Part shown: positions 42,689 through 50,970 of the stretch, piece after piece
How positions within the stretch are numbered: the stretch's first letter is position 1
Layout of the letters: each line of letters begins with the position of its first letter
Origin: an uncultured Rikenella sp.
GTDB lineage: Bacteria; Bacteroidota; Bacteroidia; Bacteroidales; Rikenellaceae
Length of the DNA stretch: 53,923 nt
NCBI GenBank assembly: GCA_910577885.1
Contig: CAJTNK010000004.1
Span: forward strand, 1-53,923
Direction: 5' to 3'
The notes under the pieces: model-generated
The model's database searches: none
Told to the model about the DNA's origin: nothing
What the model saw: only the letters and a program-made list of their open reading frames with translations
Translations under genes and position numbers: made by a program

Positions 42689-43810
42689 TTACTCCAAGGT
42701 AACATCCGGCACCGTCACTTCGTTCCAGTCGACGACTTTCCCGGTGAAAACGGTCAAAGCTTTGCCGAGCTTCAAGGTGTACTTGTAGTTGGTCCCTACC
42801 TCCAAACCATCCGCCAAGGCGGCTTTTCCGGTCAACTTATCGCCAGCTTTGATCTCAGCTTTATAGCTTTGTGTATTGGTCCCGTCGTTATACATGATCT
42901 CTACCACGATCCCGTCGCTTTTCAAGCCTGCATCGGTGGTCGACGGTACGACAAACGCTTCTGCAGTAACGAACTTGGTCGTCACAGCCGGGGTCTCCGT
43001 ATTATCCACTTTGGAAGCATCGATCCCCTGAATTTGCATCTTGTTCGATGAGTTCAAATCACCTGATCCGGTCGATGTTCCATCCAAGAGGTTCAATTTG
43101 TAGGTTTGGTAAAAGCCCGTAGAAGCTCCATACACGTTAATGGCCACAATCCCTTCGCCGGTTCCGCCGGTCTGCATCTGAATTCCATCGTCGCTGTCGC
43201 CCATGATCGCAAAGCTCAGCTTCGCGACTTTGTAGTTGAAGGCCAACTGCTTGGATACAATCGGATTCGGCCGTTCGACATTCTCCAACTTAGCCCATGC
43301 GAAACCATAGTCCGGCGCCTTGGAAGTCGTGGCATCCGCCGTTTGATCGGCCATGTCCTGGGTCAGGACAAAAGCCGAAACCCCCGCAGCGGTGTACGGA
43401 AAGTAGCTGGCAAACGAGAGTTTCGTGCCCGCAGCAGTGGTGGGCCAAAAGAGTTTGGGTGATGTCCCGCTCTCCTTGAAAGCTCCAGTGGTACCGGCAC
43501 TCGTATTCCAGGTGTATTCGAGATTTTCGGTATCGCGGTCGCCCCACAAAGCCCCGTTTGCGGTTGAAGCAGAGGTCGGCAAAGTTTTTCCCTGGAAAGC
43601 AAAGACGCCTAATTTGGTATCGTTGGGCAGAGCCACGGTCGCTTTTGTGATAGCCTTAGCCGGGGTGATTTGGACGTCTCCGCCCACGCCAAACGAGATA
43701 GGCGCCTCGCGGTCCGGCATGACCGGTCCGAGCGGTGCGTCTTCGATCGACTTTTTGTTACAACCGACAACCACAAGAGCTATGGCAGCCAGTATTGAAA
43801 CTTTTTTCAT
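42689..43810 (-). CDS. Fimbrillin-family lipoprotein
   Basis: A 373-residue lipoprotein (lipobox ALVVVGC-NK) of the fimbrillin clan. TKLGVFAFQGK (about 46-56), KQLAFNYKVAKLSFAIMGDS (about 184-203) and the end VVDWNEVTVPDVTLE, with a tryptophan motif, fit the family. Such subunits are thought to be exported, lipid-anchored, cleaved and polymerised by strand exchange. A terminator sits in the 146-nt gap upstream (43878-43919), so this gene may be expressed less than the one before it. A second terminator follows. Confidence 0.78.
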   Translation of the reverse strand: MKKVSILAAIALVVVGCNKKSIEDAPLGPVMPDREAPISFGVGGDVQITPAKAITKATVALPNDTKLGVFAFQGKTLPTSASTANGALWGDRDTENLEYTWNTSAGTTGAFKESGTSPKLFWPTTAAGTKLSFASYFPYTAAGVSAFVLTQDMADQTADATTSKAPDYGFAWAKLENVERPNPIVSKQLAFNYKVAKLSFAIMGDSDDGIQMQTGGTGEGIVAINVYGASTGFYQTYKLNLLDGTSTGSGDLNSSNKMQIQGIDASKVDNTETPAVTTKFVTAEAFVVPSTTDAGLKSDGIVVEIMYNDGTNTQSYKAEIKAGDKLTGKAALADGLEVGTNYKYTLKLGKALTVFTGKVVDWNEVTVPDVTLE

Positions 43811-43877
43811 TGTTTAGTCTTAGTCCGTTCAGTTACGTACTACTAAATAATCGGTAGGGTTTTGTGTTTACCCTCCC

Positions 43878-43919
43878 AAAAAGAAAGGGGCTGCAGGCTG
43901 TGGCCCGCAGCCCCTTTCT
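43878..43919 (-). terminator. Terminator inside the fimbrial operon
   Basis: A 13-bp stem AGAAAGGGGCTGC/GCAGCCCCTTTCT (arms 43882-43894 and 43907-43919) ends in TTTTT on the minus strand (from 43882). It lies 38 nt after the stop of the fimbrillin ending at 43957, so only part of transcription would pass it. Confidence 0.78.
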
Positions 43920-43956
43920 GAGTAGACAAATCGAATTTCTATCGATTCAAGCCAAA

Positions 43957-45204
43957 TTATTCAGCGTCGATAATATCACCGGTCTTATCAACAACCGCCC
44001 AGTCTTCAATCGTACCGGTAAAGGTTACACCCGTTTTCTGGATATTGATCTTGAACTGATAGTCTTTCCCTGCTTCGATAGTCGGGAAGTGGTTGGTACC
44101 CGTAGCCGAAGCATCATCGCCGGTAGCCGATTTATCGAGTTTAGCAGTGAATACCTGTGCATTGGTACCCGTACCGAAAGTGAAGCGAATCTTCGCATTT
44201 TCAATCCCAGTAGCCGGAATCAGATAACCAATCACATTGGTCCCCGTTTTGTTCGCACCACTCACAACCGCTTTCGTCAAGTTCTGGAATTTATAGGTTT
44301 TAGCCGTATTCCCAGAACCCGTACCGTCCAACAGCGTCCCAGAGGTCGTATTTGCTGCAATCACATTAGCCGGCGACTTATCAGCTTGTTTCATGTCGAT
44401 CGTAAAACCTTGATACAACCCTGCATCAGCATACAGTTCGATCGCAGAAAGATCCGCAGCAGTACCCACCGTCTGATCAATCGTAACGTCCAAGCTCAAC
44501 TTAGCCACAGCATGTTTGAAAGTCAATTTCACCGGAGTAGCAGTCGTCCCAACCGCCGGAGCCTTGTCTTCCGTATTGTAGTAAGCATAGAGGAACGGAC
44601 CCGGCCAAGCCTGATACGGCGAACCTGTTACATGTTCCCACGTACCGCTACCCGGAGTAGCTTCTGTGAACAAACCAGTCTGATTAGTCCAAGAATTAGT
44701 ACTAATCGTTGCCGATTCGGTAGCCATATAATTAGTCAACGTTTTCCCTCCCTGTGCCGAAGTCGGGAAGAAAGCGTAGTAATTATACCCCTGTCCCCCC
44801 GGCAAATAGTAGATAGTTTCGTCCGACCCTGTTGTCGTAGAGGGGTTAAACGTTGCCAAGAACGGGTTGGCATCCGTCGCAGCAGCAATAGAAGAAGCTG
44901 CATAGAGTTTCTGTTTGTACTGAATTGCCGTATTGGTCGGGAAAGCATCTGCATCATCCAATACTTTTCCGTGAAGCACAGCATAAATTCCAATGACATC
45001 ATCTTTTTCAAAGATAACACCATTTTCTTTCCCCGCTTCCGGATTGCCAGTCACTTTGGAATCCGGCGTAGCGGTAATCCCACCAGTCGAGAACATTACG
45101 GCGTTCGGGTCCTGTACCGGCCCGTCCCCCGGGGTTTCCATCGCCCGTTTCGAGCAACTGATCACAGCCAGTGAAGCAGCCGCCAAAAGCAAACTCTTTT
45201 TCAT
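43957..45204 (-). CDS. Fimbrillin-family lipoprotein, likely major subunit
   Basis: A 415-residue lipoprotein (lipobox SLAVISC-SK) of the fimbrillin clan. FEKDDVIGIYAVLHGKVLDD (about 65-84), KLTFKHAVAKLSLDV, and NVIGYLIPATGIENAKIRF match the family. The mature protein is rich in Thr, Ala and Asn. It has lower GC and more AT-ending codons (such as GTA and GCA) than its neighbours, as expected if highly expressed or more recently gained. It has an A/C-rich unstructured leader just before its ATG and a terminator right after it, supporting a major-subunit role. The 45204 ATG was preferred over an upstream one at 45297. Confidence 0.8.
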   Translation of the reverse strand: MKKSLLLAAASLAVISCSKRAMETPGDGPVQDPNAVMFSTGGITATPDSKVTGNPEAGKENGVIFEKDDVIGIYAVLHGKVLDDADAFPTNTAIQYKQKLYAASSIAAATDANPFLATFNPSTTTGSDETIYYLPGGQGYNYYAFFPTSAQGGKTLTNYMATESATISTNSWTNQTGLFTEATPGSGTWEHVTGSPYQAWPGPFLYAYYNTEDKAPAVGTTATPVKLTFKHAVAKLSLDVTIDQTVGTAADLSAIELYADAGLYQGFTIDMKQADKSPANVIAANTTSGTLLDGTGSGNTAKTYKFQNLTKAVVSGANKTGTNVIGYLIPATGIENAKIRFTFGTGTNAQVFTAKLDKSATGDDASATGTNHFPTIEAGKDYQFKINIQKTGVTFTGTIEDWAVVDKTGDIIDAE

Positions 45205-45327
45205 AGCTTTTTTGTTTGGTTTGTTTTGTTTGTTGGTTGTGTTAATTCTTCGTTTTATGGTCTGTTGTGCCGGAGAAGAGCCCGGCGATTTTGACATTTC
45301 TCCCAGTAAGGTAACGGTAGTATGTGC

Positions 45328-46410
45328 CTACTCGGCGAAAATCTCGGTCACGCCGCCCGCCGCCTGCCAATCTTCAATAGTCCCGCCCATCGTCACCTCC
45401 GGCATGGTCCCATTCACTTCCACGGTATAAGTGTACATCTTCCCCGGCTCGAACGTCACGCGTCCCCCCGTCCCCGTGGTCGGTATGCGGCACAAGAAAG
45501 TCTGCGTCCCTGTGGTCACCGTCCCATCGCCCGTACCGATATTCACCGTCGGGGTATCCTCGCCGAAAGTCAACCGGATCACCGGATTCGTCGTCTGCCC
45601 CGGCACAAAATACCCTTCGGTCATCCCCGTAGACCACGTCCCATCGCTCGTCCACTCCACCTCATTCGGCACCGGAAAACTATACGGATCCTCTTTCGTC
45701 GCCAGCTTGTCATCCCGTCCGCCATTGGTCGCCACCTTCGTGTAATCCCCGCGCTTCAAATCGATCACGCACTCGCGATACAACCCGTCCTCCGCCGAAA
45801 ACTCGACCTTGCTCAGCATCTTCCCATCCAAGCTCAACTCATCGTACCTTACCTTCACCACAATCTTCGAAAACACGTTCCGGAACGCCAGCGTCACCAC
45901 ACCATCCCCAACTCCCTTCCCCTTCGCATTGTTGGAGTAGATATACGGCTCGAGCCTATCCGTCGTCCCATCCTGCCGACTAATATCGCCGAGGTCGATC
46001 TCATAAGTCGTATTATCGACCGTCGCACACTTCGGTTTCGGTCCGACCGCCGGATAAACGGCATAGAAGTCCAACTTAACCGACGACGACGAATACCGGA
46101 TCTTATCTTCCTCATTCTTAGCGGAAAATCGGTTACTGTTATCCGCCAGATACCGCATATCCTTCCCCGCTTTCGAGACCGCCTGGTCATAGGTCCCGTG
46201 TATCGCATTCCCGGCCAACGGTGCAAAGATCGTAATTTCATCCCCCGCATCGAAGTTCGTCCCGGTCACCTTCGTTGCAACACTCCCCTCCGACGACGGC
46301 TGGTAGGCTGCAAACCGGACCACCCCGTCCTGACCGTTTTTTTTCTCCAAGTCACATCCTGTCAAGATCATCGAAGACAGGAATAGTGTGAGAATCGTTT
46401 GCTGCTTCAT
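45328..46410 (-). CDS. Fimbrillin-family lipoprotein
   Basis: A 360-residue lipoprotein (lipobox SMILTGC-DL). The mature N-terminus holds ATKVTGTNFDAGDEITIFA, also present in its upstream neighbour, which marks them as paralogues. VTLAFRNVFSKIVVKVRYDE (about 168-187) and the end IEDWQAAGGVTEIFAE fit the fimbrillin clan. The start lies 5 nt after the upstream stop, so translational coupling is likely. Confidence 0.8.
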   Translation of the reverse strand: MKQQTILTLFLSSMILTGCDLEKKNGQDGVVRFAAYQPSSEGSVATKVTGTNFDAGDEITIFAPLAGNAIHGTYDQAVSKAGKDMRYLADNSNRFSAKNEEDKIRYSSSSVKLDFYAVYPAVGPKPKCATVDNTTYEIDLGDISRQDGTTDRLEPYIYSNNAKGKGVGDGVVTLAFRNVFSKIVVKVRYDELSLDGKMLSKVEFSAEDGLYRECVIDLKRGDYTKVATNGGRDDKLATKEDPYSFPVPNEVEWTSDGTWSTGMTEGYFVPGQTTNPVIRLTFGEDTPTVNIGTGDGTVTTGTQTFLCRIPTTGTGGRVTFEPGKMYTYTVEVNGTMPEVTMGGTIEDWQAAGGVTEIFAE

Positions 46411-46415
46411 CGTCT

Positions 46416-47432
46416 TTAGTTTTCCTGTTCACCAACAATCGGCGGCAAGGCATCCCCGTCATTCCCCATCTCCCACGGCAACACCGTGGCCTGCCCATCC
46501 CCCACAATTTCCACCTCGCCCCCGCCTTTCAAGGTAACGTTATAAATATATTGCCGCCCCGGCAAAAAAGTCACATCCTTAGGCTTCGCCACATAAGTCC
46601 GCCCCCCCCGCGTAGCCACCAAAATCTCCAAACCACTGGTCAACCCCATCCCCGGCACCACCGTAGCCCGAGTCGTCGCCATCCCCGGTTTCAGCACAAT
46701 CCGCCCCCTGGCATCCGCCGCCCCGCCACCGGCCACCTCGCTCACCGTCCCCGTCTCCACCGAGAACGCACATGCCGTCCGCAACCCCATCCCCTCCAAA
46801 GCCACTCCCGTCACGCTCCGTTCCACCGTCTCGCCCGTCGCCGGGTCATACTTCAAATTAATCACCACCTGCGCCATCACGTACTCGAACTCTAATCGAA
46901 TAAACTCAGCCGTCGTAGCCACGTTATTCTGGTTATTCGAGTAAAGAATAGCCCAATCCTGTCCGGCACTCTGATCCGCCACATTCACCGCCAACACCCC
47001 ATTCGCCGACATATCTTTCGAATAAGGGTAATATCCCCTGAAATTCAGCCATTTCGATTTATCGGTCGGAAAGTAAATCGGTTTCACTTCCACTCCATTC
47101 TCCCCCTCACTCGCCACCGTCAACTGTCCTTTTTTCGCTCCCCCCAAAACCGAGTACGGTACATTTTGTCTCGTATCCTCTCCCGTTCCGAACATGGTTC
47201 CAGCCGACGGATAAGCGTAAATCCCGATCACCTCACCTTCATCAAAACTGTTTCCGGTCACTTTCGTCGCAACACTCTCCTCCTTATCCGCCCCCGCCGC
47301 ACTGCTGAATTGCACCGGTTGCCGCCCCGTCTCCTCTCCTTCCGAGCGATCGAAAGCCGTCTTGCGACACCCCCCGAGCAGCATCGCCACCATCACAGAA
47401 GCCCCGACAACGTATGATATATGTCTTTTCAT
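46416..47432 (-). CDS. Fimbrillin-family lipoprotein
   Basis: A 338-residue lipoprotein (lipobox AMLLGGC-RK). It carries ATKVTGNSFDEGEVIGIYA (about 55-73), the same block as in the next gene, and RLEFEYVMAQVVINLKYDPA (about 170-189) as the central fimbrillin block. The end reads TVLPWEMGNDGDALP. The ATG at 47432 was chosen because it gives a clean signal peptide. A second in-frame ATG at 47438 is possible. It sits between the DUF5119 gene and the next fimbrillin and is separated from the latter by 5 nt. Confidence 0.78.
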   Translation of the reverse strand: MKRHISYVVGASVMVAMLLGGCRKTAFDRSEGEETGRQPVQFSSAAGADKEESVATKVTGNSFDEGEVIGIYAYPSAGTMFGTGEDTRQNVPYSVLGGAKKGQLTVASEGENGVEVKPIYFPTDKSKWLNFRGYYPYSKDMSANGVLAVNVADQSAGQDWAILYSNNQNNVATTAEFIRLEFEYVMAQVVINLKYDPATGETVERSVTGVALEGMGLRTACAFSVETGTVSEVAGGGAADARGRIVLKPGMATTRATVVPGMGLTSGLEILVATRGGRTYVAKPKDVTFLPGRQYIYNVTLKGGGEVEIVGDGQATVLPWEMGNDGDALPPIVGEQEN

Positions 47433-47488
47433 AACCATTCCGAGAAAAGTCCTCGTTAATTTAATTTCCCGCCCCGGTAAATCCGCTC

Positions 47489-48472
47489 CTACAACCCCTC
47501 CAAATCCTCTTCCGACCCTCTGAGCCACTCGATCACAACGGTCATCAACCCCGCATCATACCGCACATCCAAACTCCCTTCGATCTTGATCTGCAAATCC
47601 CCTTCCGCACCTCCGCTATTCTTCAGCTGCTCGGTAATATCCTCTTCCAGCGGTATCCTCCGCCCGGATTCCGTCTCGAACGCAAACTGGAGATTATTCC
47701 GCACCTCGTCACTGAGTTCCGCTTCATTCCCGAAAATGAGCACTGTCCCTTGCAACGTCCCTCCCGCCGGATTGAACGTAAGCGTCACCGGCGAAGCCGC
47801 CTGATTCCCCGCAACAATCGCTCCGGTCGTCAAATCGATCTTGGAAGCCACCCCGCCCAACGCCGCACTCACGGTCTTAATTTCATTGGTCACCCCGCTG
47901 ACCGTAAAGTTGAAGTTAATGACCTTCACCCGCCTTGCCATCGGCATGACGATCGACGACTTGGCACTCGAGCTGGTTTCTTCCGTAATCAACGGATCCC
48001 CCACTTTAATCTCCTGCAAAACCCCCGAGAAGATCCATCCCGGCTGTTCCACCATGGCCGACTTCCCATCCGCCTTGCCGAAAATACTGGCCAAACTCGA
48101 AGAGACCGGTTTAGCCACCAACTGCGTGGTTTCGAACTTATCCGGGTTCTGTATCTCTACGTTATTAGTAACGTTAACGCAAATCGCCTTGTACGTCCCC
48201 ACGTCGAGCAATCCGGTCAACAACTGCCCCTCCTTCGGAATATCATACTGCGCCCGCAACGTACCGTTTTCCTCGAACAAGAGGAGTTTGAGTCTTTCCG
48301 GAATCTGGTTGGTTTCCTTAACCGCCGACCAGTCCAGTTTTATTTCCAGCGGCAGCTGTTTCACCCGGGTATACGGCCGTTTGTTACATCCGCCGAACGC
48401 CAGCACCGCCACGACAGCCTGTACGATCACCAGCCATGTCGCTCCACAAGCGTATTTCGACCTATTCTTCAT
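47489..48472 (-). CDS. DUF5119-domain lipoprotein, probable anchor or minor subunit
   Basis: A 327-residue lipoprotein (lipobox AVLAFGGC-NK). The family-like segments are LKLLLFEENGTLRAQYDIP (about 61-79) and LLDVGTYKAICVNVTNNVEI (about 89-108), typical of DUF5119 proteins found near FimB/Mfa2-like genes in Bacteroidota fimbrial loci. It lies between the outer-membrane DUF3575 protein and the fimbrillins and could anchor the fibre. That role is inferred from position only. The ATG at 48472 follows the DUF3575 gene by 92 nt. Confidence 0.75.
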   Translation of the reverse strand: MKNRSKYACGATWLVIVQAVVAVLAFGGCNKRPYTRVKQLPLEIKLDWSAVKETNQIPERLKLLLFEENGTLRAQYDIPKEGQLLTGLLDVGTYKAICVNVTNNVEIQNPDKFETTQLVAKPVSSSLASIFGKADGKSAMVEQPGWIFSGVLQEIKVGDPLITEETSSSAKSSIVMPMARRVKVINFNFTVSGVTNEIKTVSAALGGVASKIDLTTGAIVAGNQAASPVTLTFNPAGGTLQGTVLIFGNEAELSDEVRNNLQFAFETESGRRIPLEEDITEQLKNSGGAEGDLQIKIEGSLDVRYDAGLMTVVIEWLRGSEEDLEGL

Positions 48473-48564
48473 CGTTTCGCGTTTATTTATCGTATCGCGT
48501 CCCCCGCAACAAAGGGGAAAAATTCATTCCACACCCACTACACAGCCCCCCCCACCGAAGTCTC

Positions 48565-49917
48565 CTATTTATGCCCGATCCGGAGAATCACCGTGGCATT
48601 GACCTTCGTCGGTCCGATCCACGCTTTGGTTTTGTACTCCTGCCACAAGTTTTTCTGCACAATGTCATTCCACTTGTAGACATCGATCTTATTCCTCAAA
48701 TATCCGATCCCGATCCCGAACTCGAACGCCCAACGTCTCCCCACCGGCAAGTAGTATCCATAACTGATCCCCCCCCCGATTGCAGTACCTTGGCGTCCTT
48801 TTTCGTTCAATTTTATGTCAAAATCGGCATATTGCCCATAAAGTCCGATAACATGTCCCGCCATCGAACGATCATCGCCGAACCAATACCGGAACTCCGG
48901 TCCCCCGCCGGCCACATAAATCCCCTTATCCCCCGTATCCGTTTTTTTGTTCCAATACGTAATAGCCCCCTCGAGCAAGATCGAGAAGTGTCCGCCAATA
49001 TGGAACTCCACCCCTCCATTCGGCGCCAGCATCAACCAATACGGAATATTCGTCCGCAGCGACATCACCTGATTGATCGGCCCGGTATAACGTTCTCTGA
49101 ACGAATAGCTGCTCGCCCGCACCTGTTGCGGCTGCCGTTCCGCATAACTCCGCCCTCGTCCCCCTGTATGCGGATTCCACACCGGATACGGATTGGTCAG
49201 AATCGCCGCCAGCTGCCGTTCCTTTTGTGCATCGGAGATCGTATCAGCCATAAGTTCCGTGAGTTCCGACGTCACCGCCACCTGCGCCTCTTCGCGCACC
49301 GTACGTTCGTCATATCCCCCGACAACCCCCATATAGACCGTGAAATCCACCCGCCGCAACCGATCATACACCTCGGCCTCGTCCCCCCCCCCGCTCCACG
49401 TATCCTGGTCGACAAAATCCCCCCCCGCATCAATCCCCGCCGCCGGCGCCATGCAAGAAATAATCGCCACCCCGCCCAGCTCGTTATGTTCGAGCGTCCG
49501 AATGACATAATCCTTCACCCCCGCCAACCTGGCTTCAGCCAATTCCCTGCTCCCGACGCGGCTATCCTCCGCCGAAGTATACGCCGTCAAAACCACCGAG
49601 TCGATCCTCACCGCATCGAGTTGCGCCATCCTACTGGCCAACGAGTCGAACTGTTGGCGTTGTATCAAGTTCGAGCCGAACTGGAAGACCAGGTCGCTAC
49701 TCCCCATGACGAAATCGAACTTCAGTTTTTTCGGTTGTGTCAGGTCGACCACGGTCCCTTCGCCCCATTCTCCATACCCCCCATAAAAGTCGCCGTTCAC
49801 ACCGTCCAAGCCGCTCTCCGCCGCCCTCAAGCCCGGAGCGCAAAGCCCGACAGTCAACGCCAAGACGGCCGTCGCTATCCCGCGTGTCAGATTGTAGGTT
49901 ATTTCGGATCGCTGCAT
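48565..49917 (-). CDS. DUF3575 outer-membrane protein of the fimbrial operon
   Basis: A 450-residue exported protein with a signal peptide (about 1-32, AVLALTVGLCAPGLRA). Residues about 60-145 look OmpA-like (LVFQFGSNLIQRQQFDSLAS, then VVLTAYTSAEDS and NELAEARL-like helices). The C-terminal 180 residues are a DUF3575 outer-membrane beta-barrel with NIPYWLMLAPNGGVEFHIGG (about 289-308) and GGISYGYYLPVGRRWAFEFG. DUF3575 genes often precede fimbrillin genes in Bacteroidales, where they may help secretion or anchor the fibre. Start 4 nt after the recombinase-like gene, so coupled. Confidence 0.82.
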   Translation of the reverse strand: MQRSEITYNLTRGIATAVLALTVGLCAPGLRAAESGLDGVNGDFYGGYGEWGEGTVVDLTQPKKLKFDFVMGSSDLVFQFGSNLIQRQQFDSLASRMAQLDAVRIDSVVLTAYTSAEDSRVGSRELAEARLAGVKDYVIRTLEHNELGGVAIISCMAPAAGIDAGGDFVDQDTWSGGGDEAEVYDRLRRVDFTVYMGVVGGYDERTVREEAQVAVTSELTELMADTISDAQKERQLAAILTNPYPVWNPHTGGRGRSYAERQPQQVRASSYSFRERYTGPINQVMSLRTNIPYWLMLAPNGGVEFHIGGHFSILLEGAITYWNKKTDTGDKGIYVAGGGPEFRYWFGDDRSMAGHVIGLYGQYADFDIKLNEKGRQGTAIGGGISYGYYLPVGRRWAFEFGIGIGYLRNKIDVYKWNDIVQKNLWQEYKTKAWIGPTKVNATVILRIGHK

Positions 49918-49920
49918 ATA

Positions 49921-50610
49921 CTAATTTTCCGGAGCGACGGACTGATTACTGTTTCCGTTCGTATTATTATTTCGGTTTTCGTTCCCCGCCGCGCCGCCGG
50001 ACATTTTTCTGAGTCCGGCCACCCCGCGAAGTTTCAGGTACCGATACATACTTCGTTCGTTACACTGCACGATGTCGCAAATATCGCGCACCGTAAAATC
50101 CCCCTGACAGTACATTCTCACCGCCAGGTCGAGTTTTTCCTGACTCATTTTGATGGACCCTTTCGGCCGTCCCCCCTGCACGCACTCGCCCTTTCCCCGC
50201 TCCGTCCCCTCAGCCTCCTCCTCTGCGCTCAATCCCCCCGCCAAAAGCGGCACGAACCGACAGATATTCGCCATGAACCGCTCCATCCCCGGCATCGCCA
50301 ACACCCGCTGCACCTCTCCCTCACCGATCCACGGCTCATCGAGCGACCTCAAGACAAACCGCCGCTTGGCACACACCCACAAGATCTCCAACAACTCCTC
50401 TGTTTTCCGGCAAACATCGCTCAGCGAGCACACCACCAACTCATCCCCTCCCTTCAAAAGCCGGGCGACATCCAGGAATTTTTCCTTCAAAGTCGACCGT
50501 CCGTTGACCATATCGATCTCATCCACTCCATATAACTTGAGCCGGGCGATTTTTTCTCTCACCCGGTCGGCTCCTTCCGTAATTATGACAAAACCTCTGA
50601 CCACGTTCAA
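49921..50610 (-). CDS. Serine-recombinase-like HTH protein lacking the catalytic residues
   Basis: A 229-residue soluble protein. The N-terminal ~100 residues resemble a serine resolvase fold, but the usual ARVS block is VIIT (threonine 11 at the nucleophile position, Arg replaced by Ile). The LDRLxR block reads LSDVCR, with Asp65 at the first arginine. The GDELVVCSL strand remains. After a linker, GRPKGS (about 147) and QEKLDLAVRMYCQ...VRDICDIVQCNERSMYRY (about 157-190) form an intact resolvase-type helix-turn-helix. The tail is Asn-rich. As first gene of the fimbrial operon it is a candidate DNA-binding regulator. Recombinase activity is unlikely. Confidence 0.75.
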   Translation of the reverse strand: MNVVRGFVIITEGADRVREKIARLKLYGVDEIDMVNGRSTLKEKFLDVARLLKGGDELVVCSLSDVCRKTEELLEILWVCAKRRFVLRSLDEPWIGEGEVQRVLAMPGMERFMANICRFVPLLAGGLSAEEEAEGTERGKGECVQGGRPKGSIKMSQEKLDLAVRMYCQGDFTVRDICDIVQCNERSMYRYLKLRGVAGLRKMSGGAAGNENRNNNTNGNSNQSVAPEN

Positions 50611-50746
50611 ACACGCTACTGCCCGATCATCAGCTGTCGTTCACCCCCCGAACCGAATAACAATATGCTGAGAATCCGTTGTTTACAATTCACTTTACAG
50701 TCCGTTTCGCCCCACCACGACGGTTCTATACCCCATATTCTGACAG

Positions 50747-50777
50747 CAAAAATACAGAAATAAATTCCAATTGCAAA
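50747..50777 (-). promoter_or_regulatory. Promoter of the fimbrial operon
   Basis: On the minus strand TTTG (50777-50774), a 19-nt spacer and TATTTTTG (50754-50747) match the Bacteroidota consensus well. It predicts a leader of about 130 nt before the recombinase-like gene at 50610. Confidence 0.75.
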
Positions 50778-50939
50778 TTTTTCGCCGGGAATTTTCACCC
50801 GAAATTCACAGCGCACAGCGGATGGAAGTAGCAAACGGGGTGTCGGAGCGAATCGGAATTTCTGACAACAACCCGCCGAGGGGTATGACAAAAACCATTG
50901 GCCCCGACACGAATCGGAAGAGTTATAATATAAAGTAGG

Positions 50940-50947
50940 TATCTTTG
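50940..50947 (+). promoter_or_regulatory. -7 element for the 50971 lipoprotein
   Basis: TATCTTTG fits TAnnTTTG and lies 23 nt before the ATG. No -33 TTTG was found at the usual distance. Confidence 0.6.
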
Positions 50948-50970
50948 CGAACGATTCAACACAGAAGGCC

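Larger units (their letters stand above)
50611..50970. other. Divergent intergenic region with fimbrial promoter
   Basis: This 360-nt stretch holds the fimbrial promoter (minus strand) and the promoter of the divergent lipoprotein. CGAATCGGAA occurs twice in direct orientation (50849-50858, 50910-50919). GTGTCGG (50840-50846) is the inverse of CCGACAC (50904-50910). These could be operator sites but this is not shown. I saw no inverted repeats that would flank an invertible promoter. Confidence 0.5.

Noticed and set aside
50611..50970. Invertible fimbrial promoter
   Set aside because: The promoter is not bounded by matching inverted repeats that I can see, and the recombinase-like gene lacks catalytic residues.
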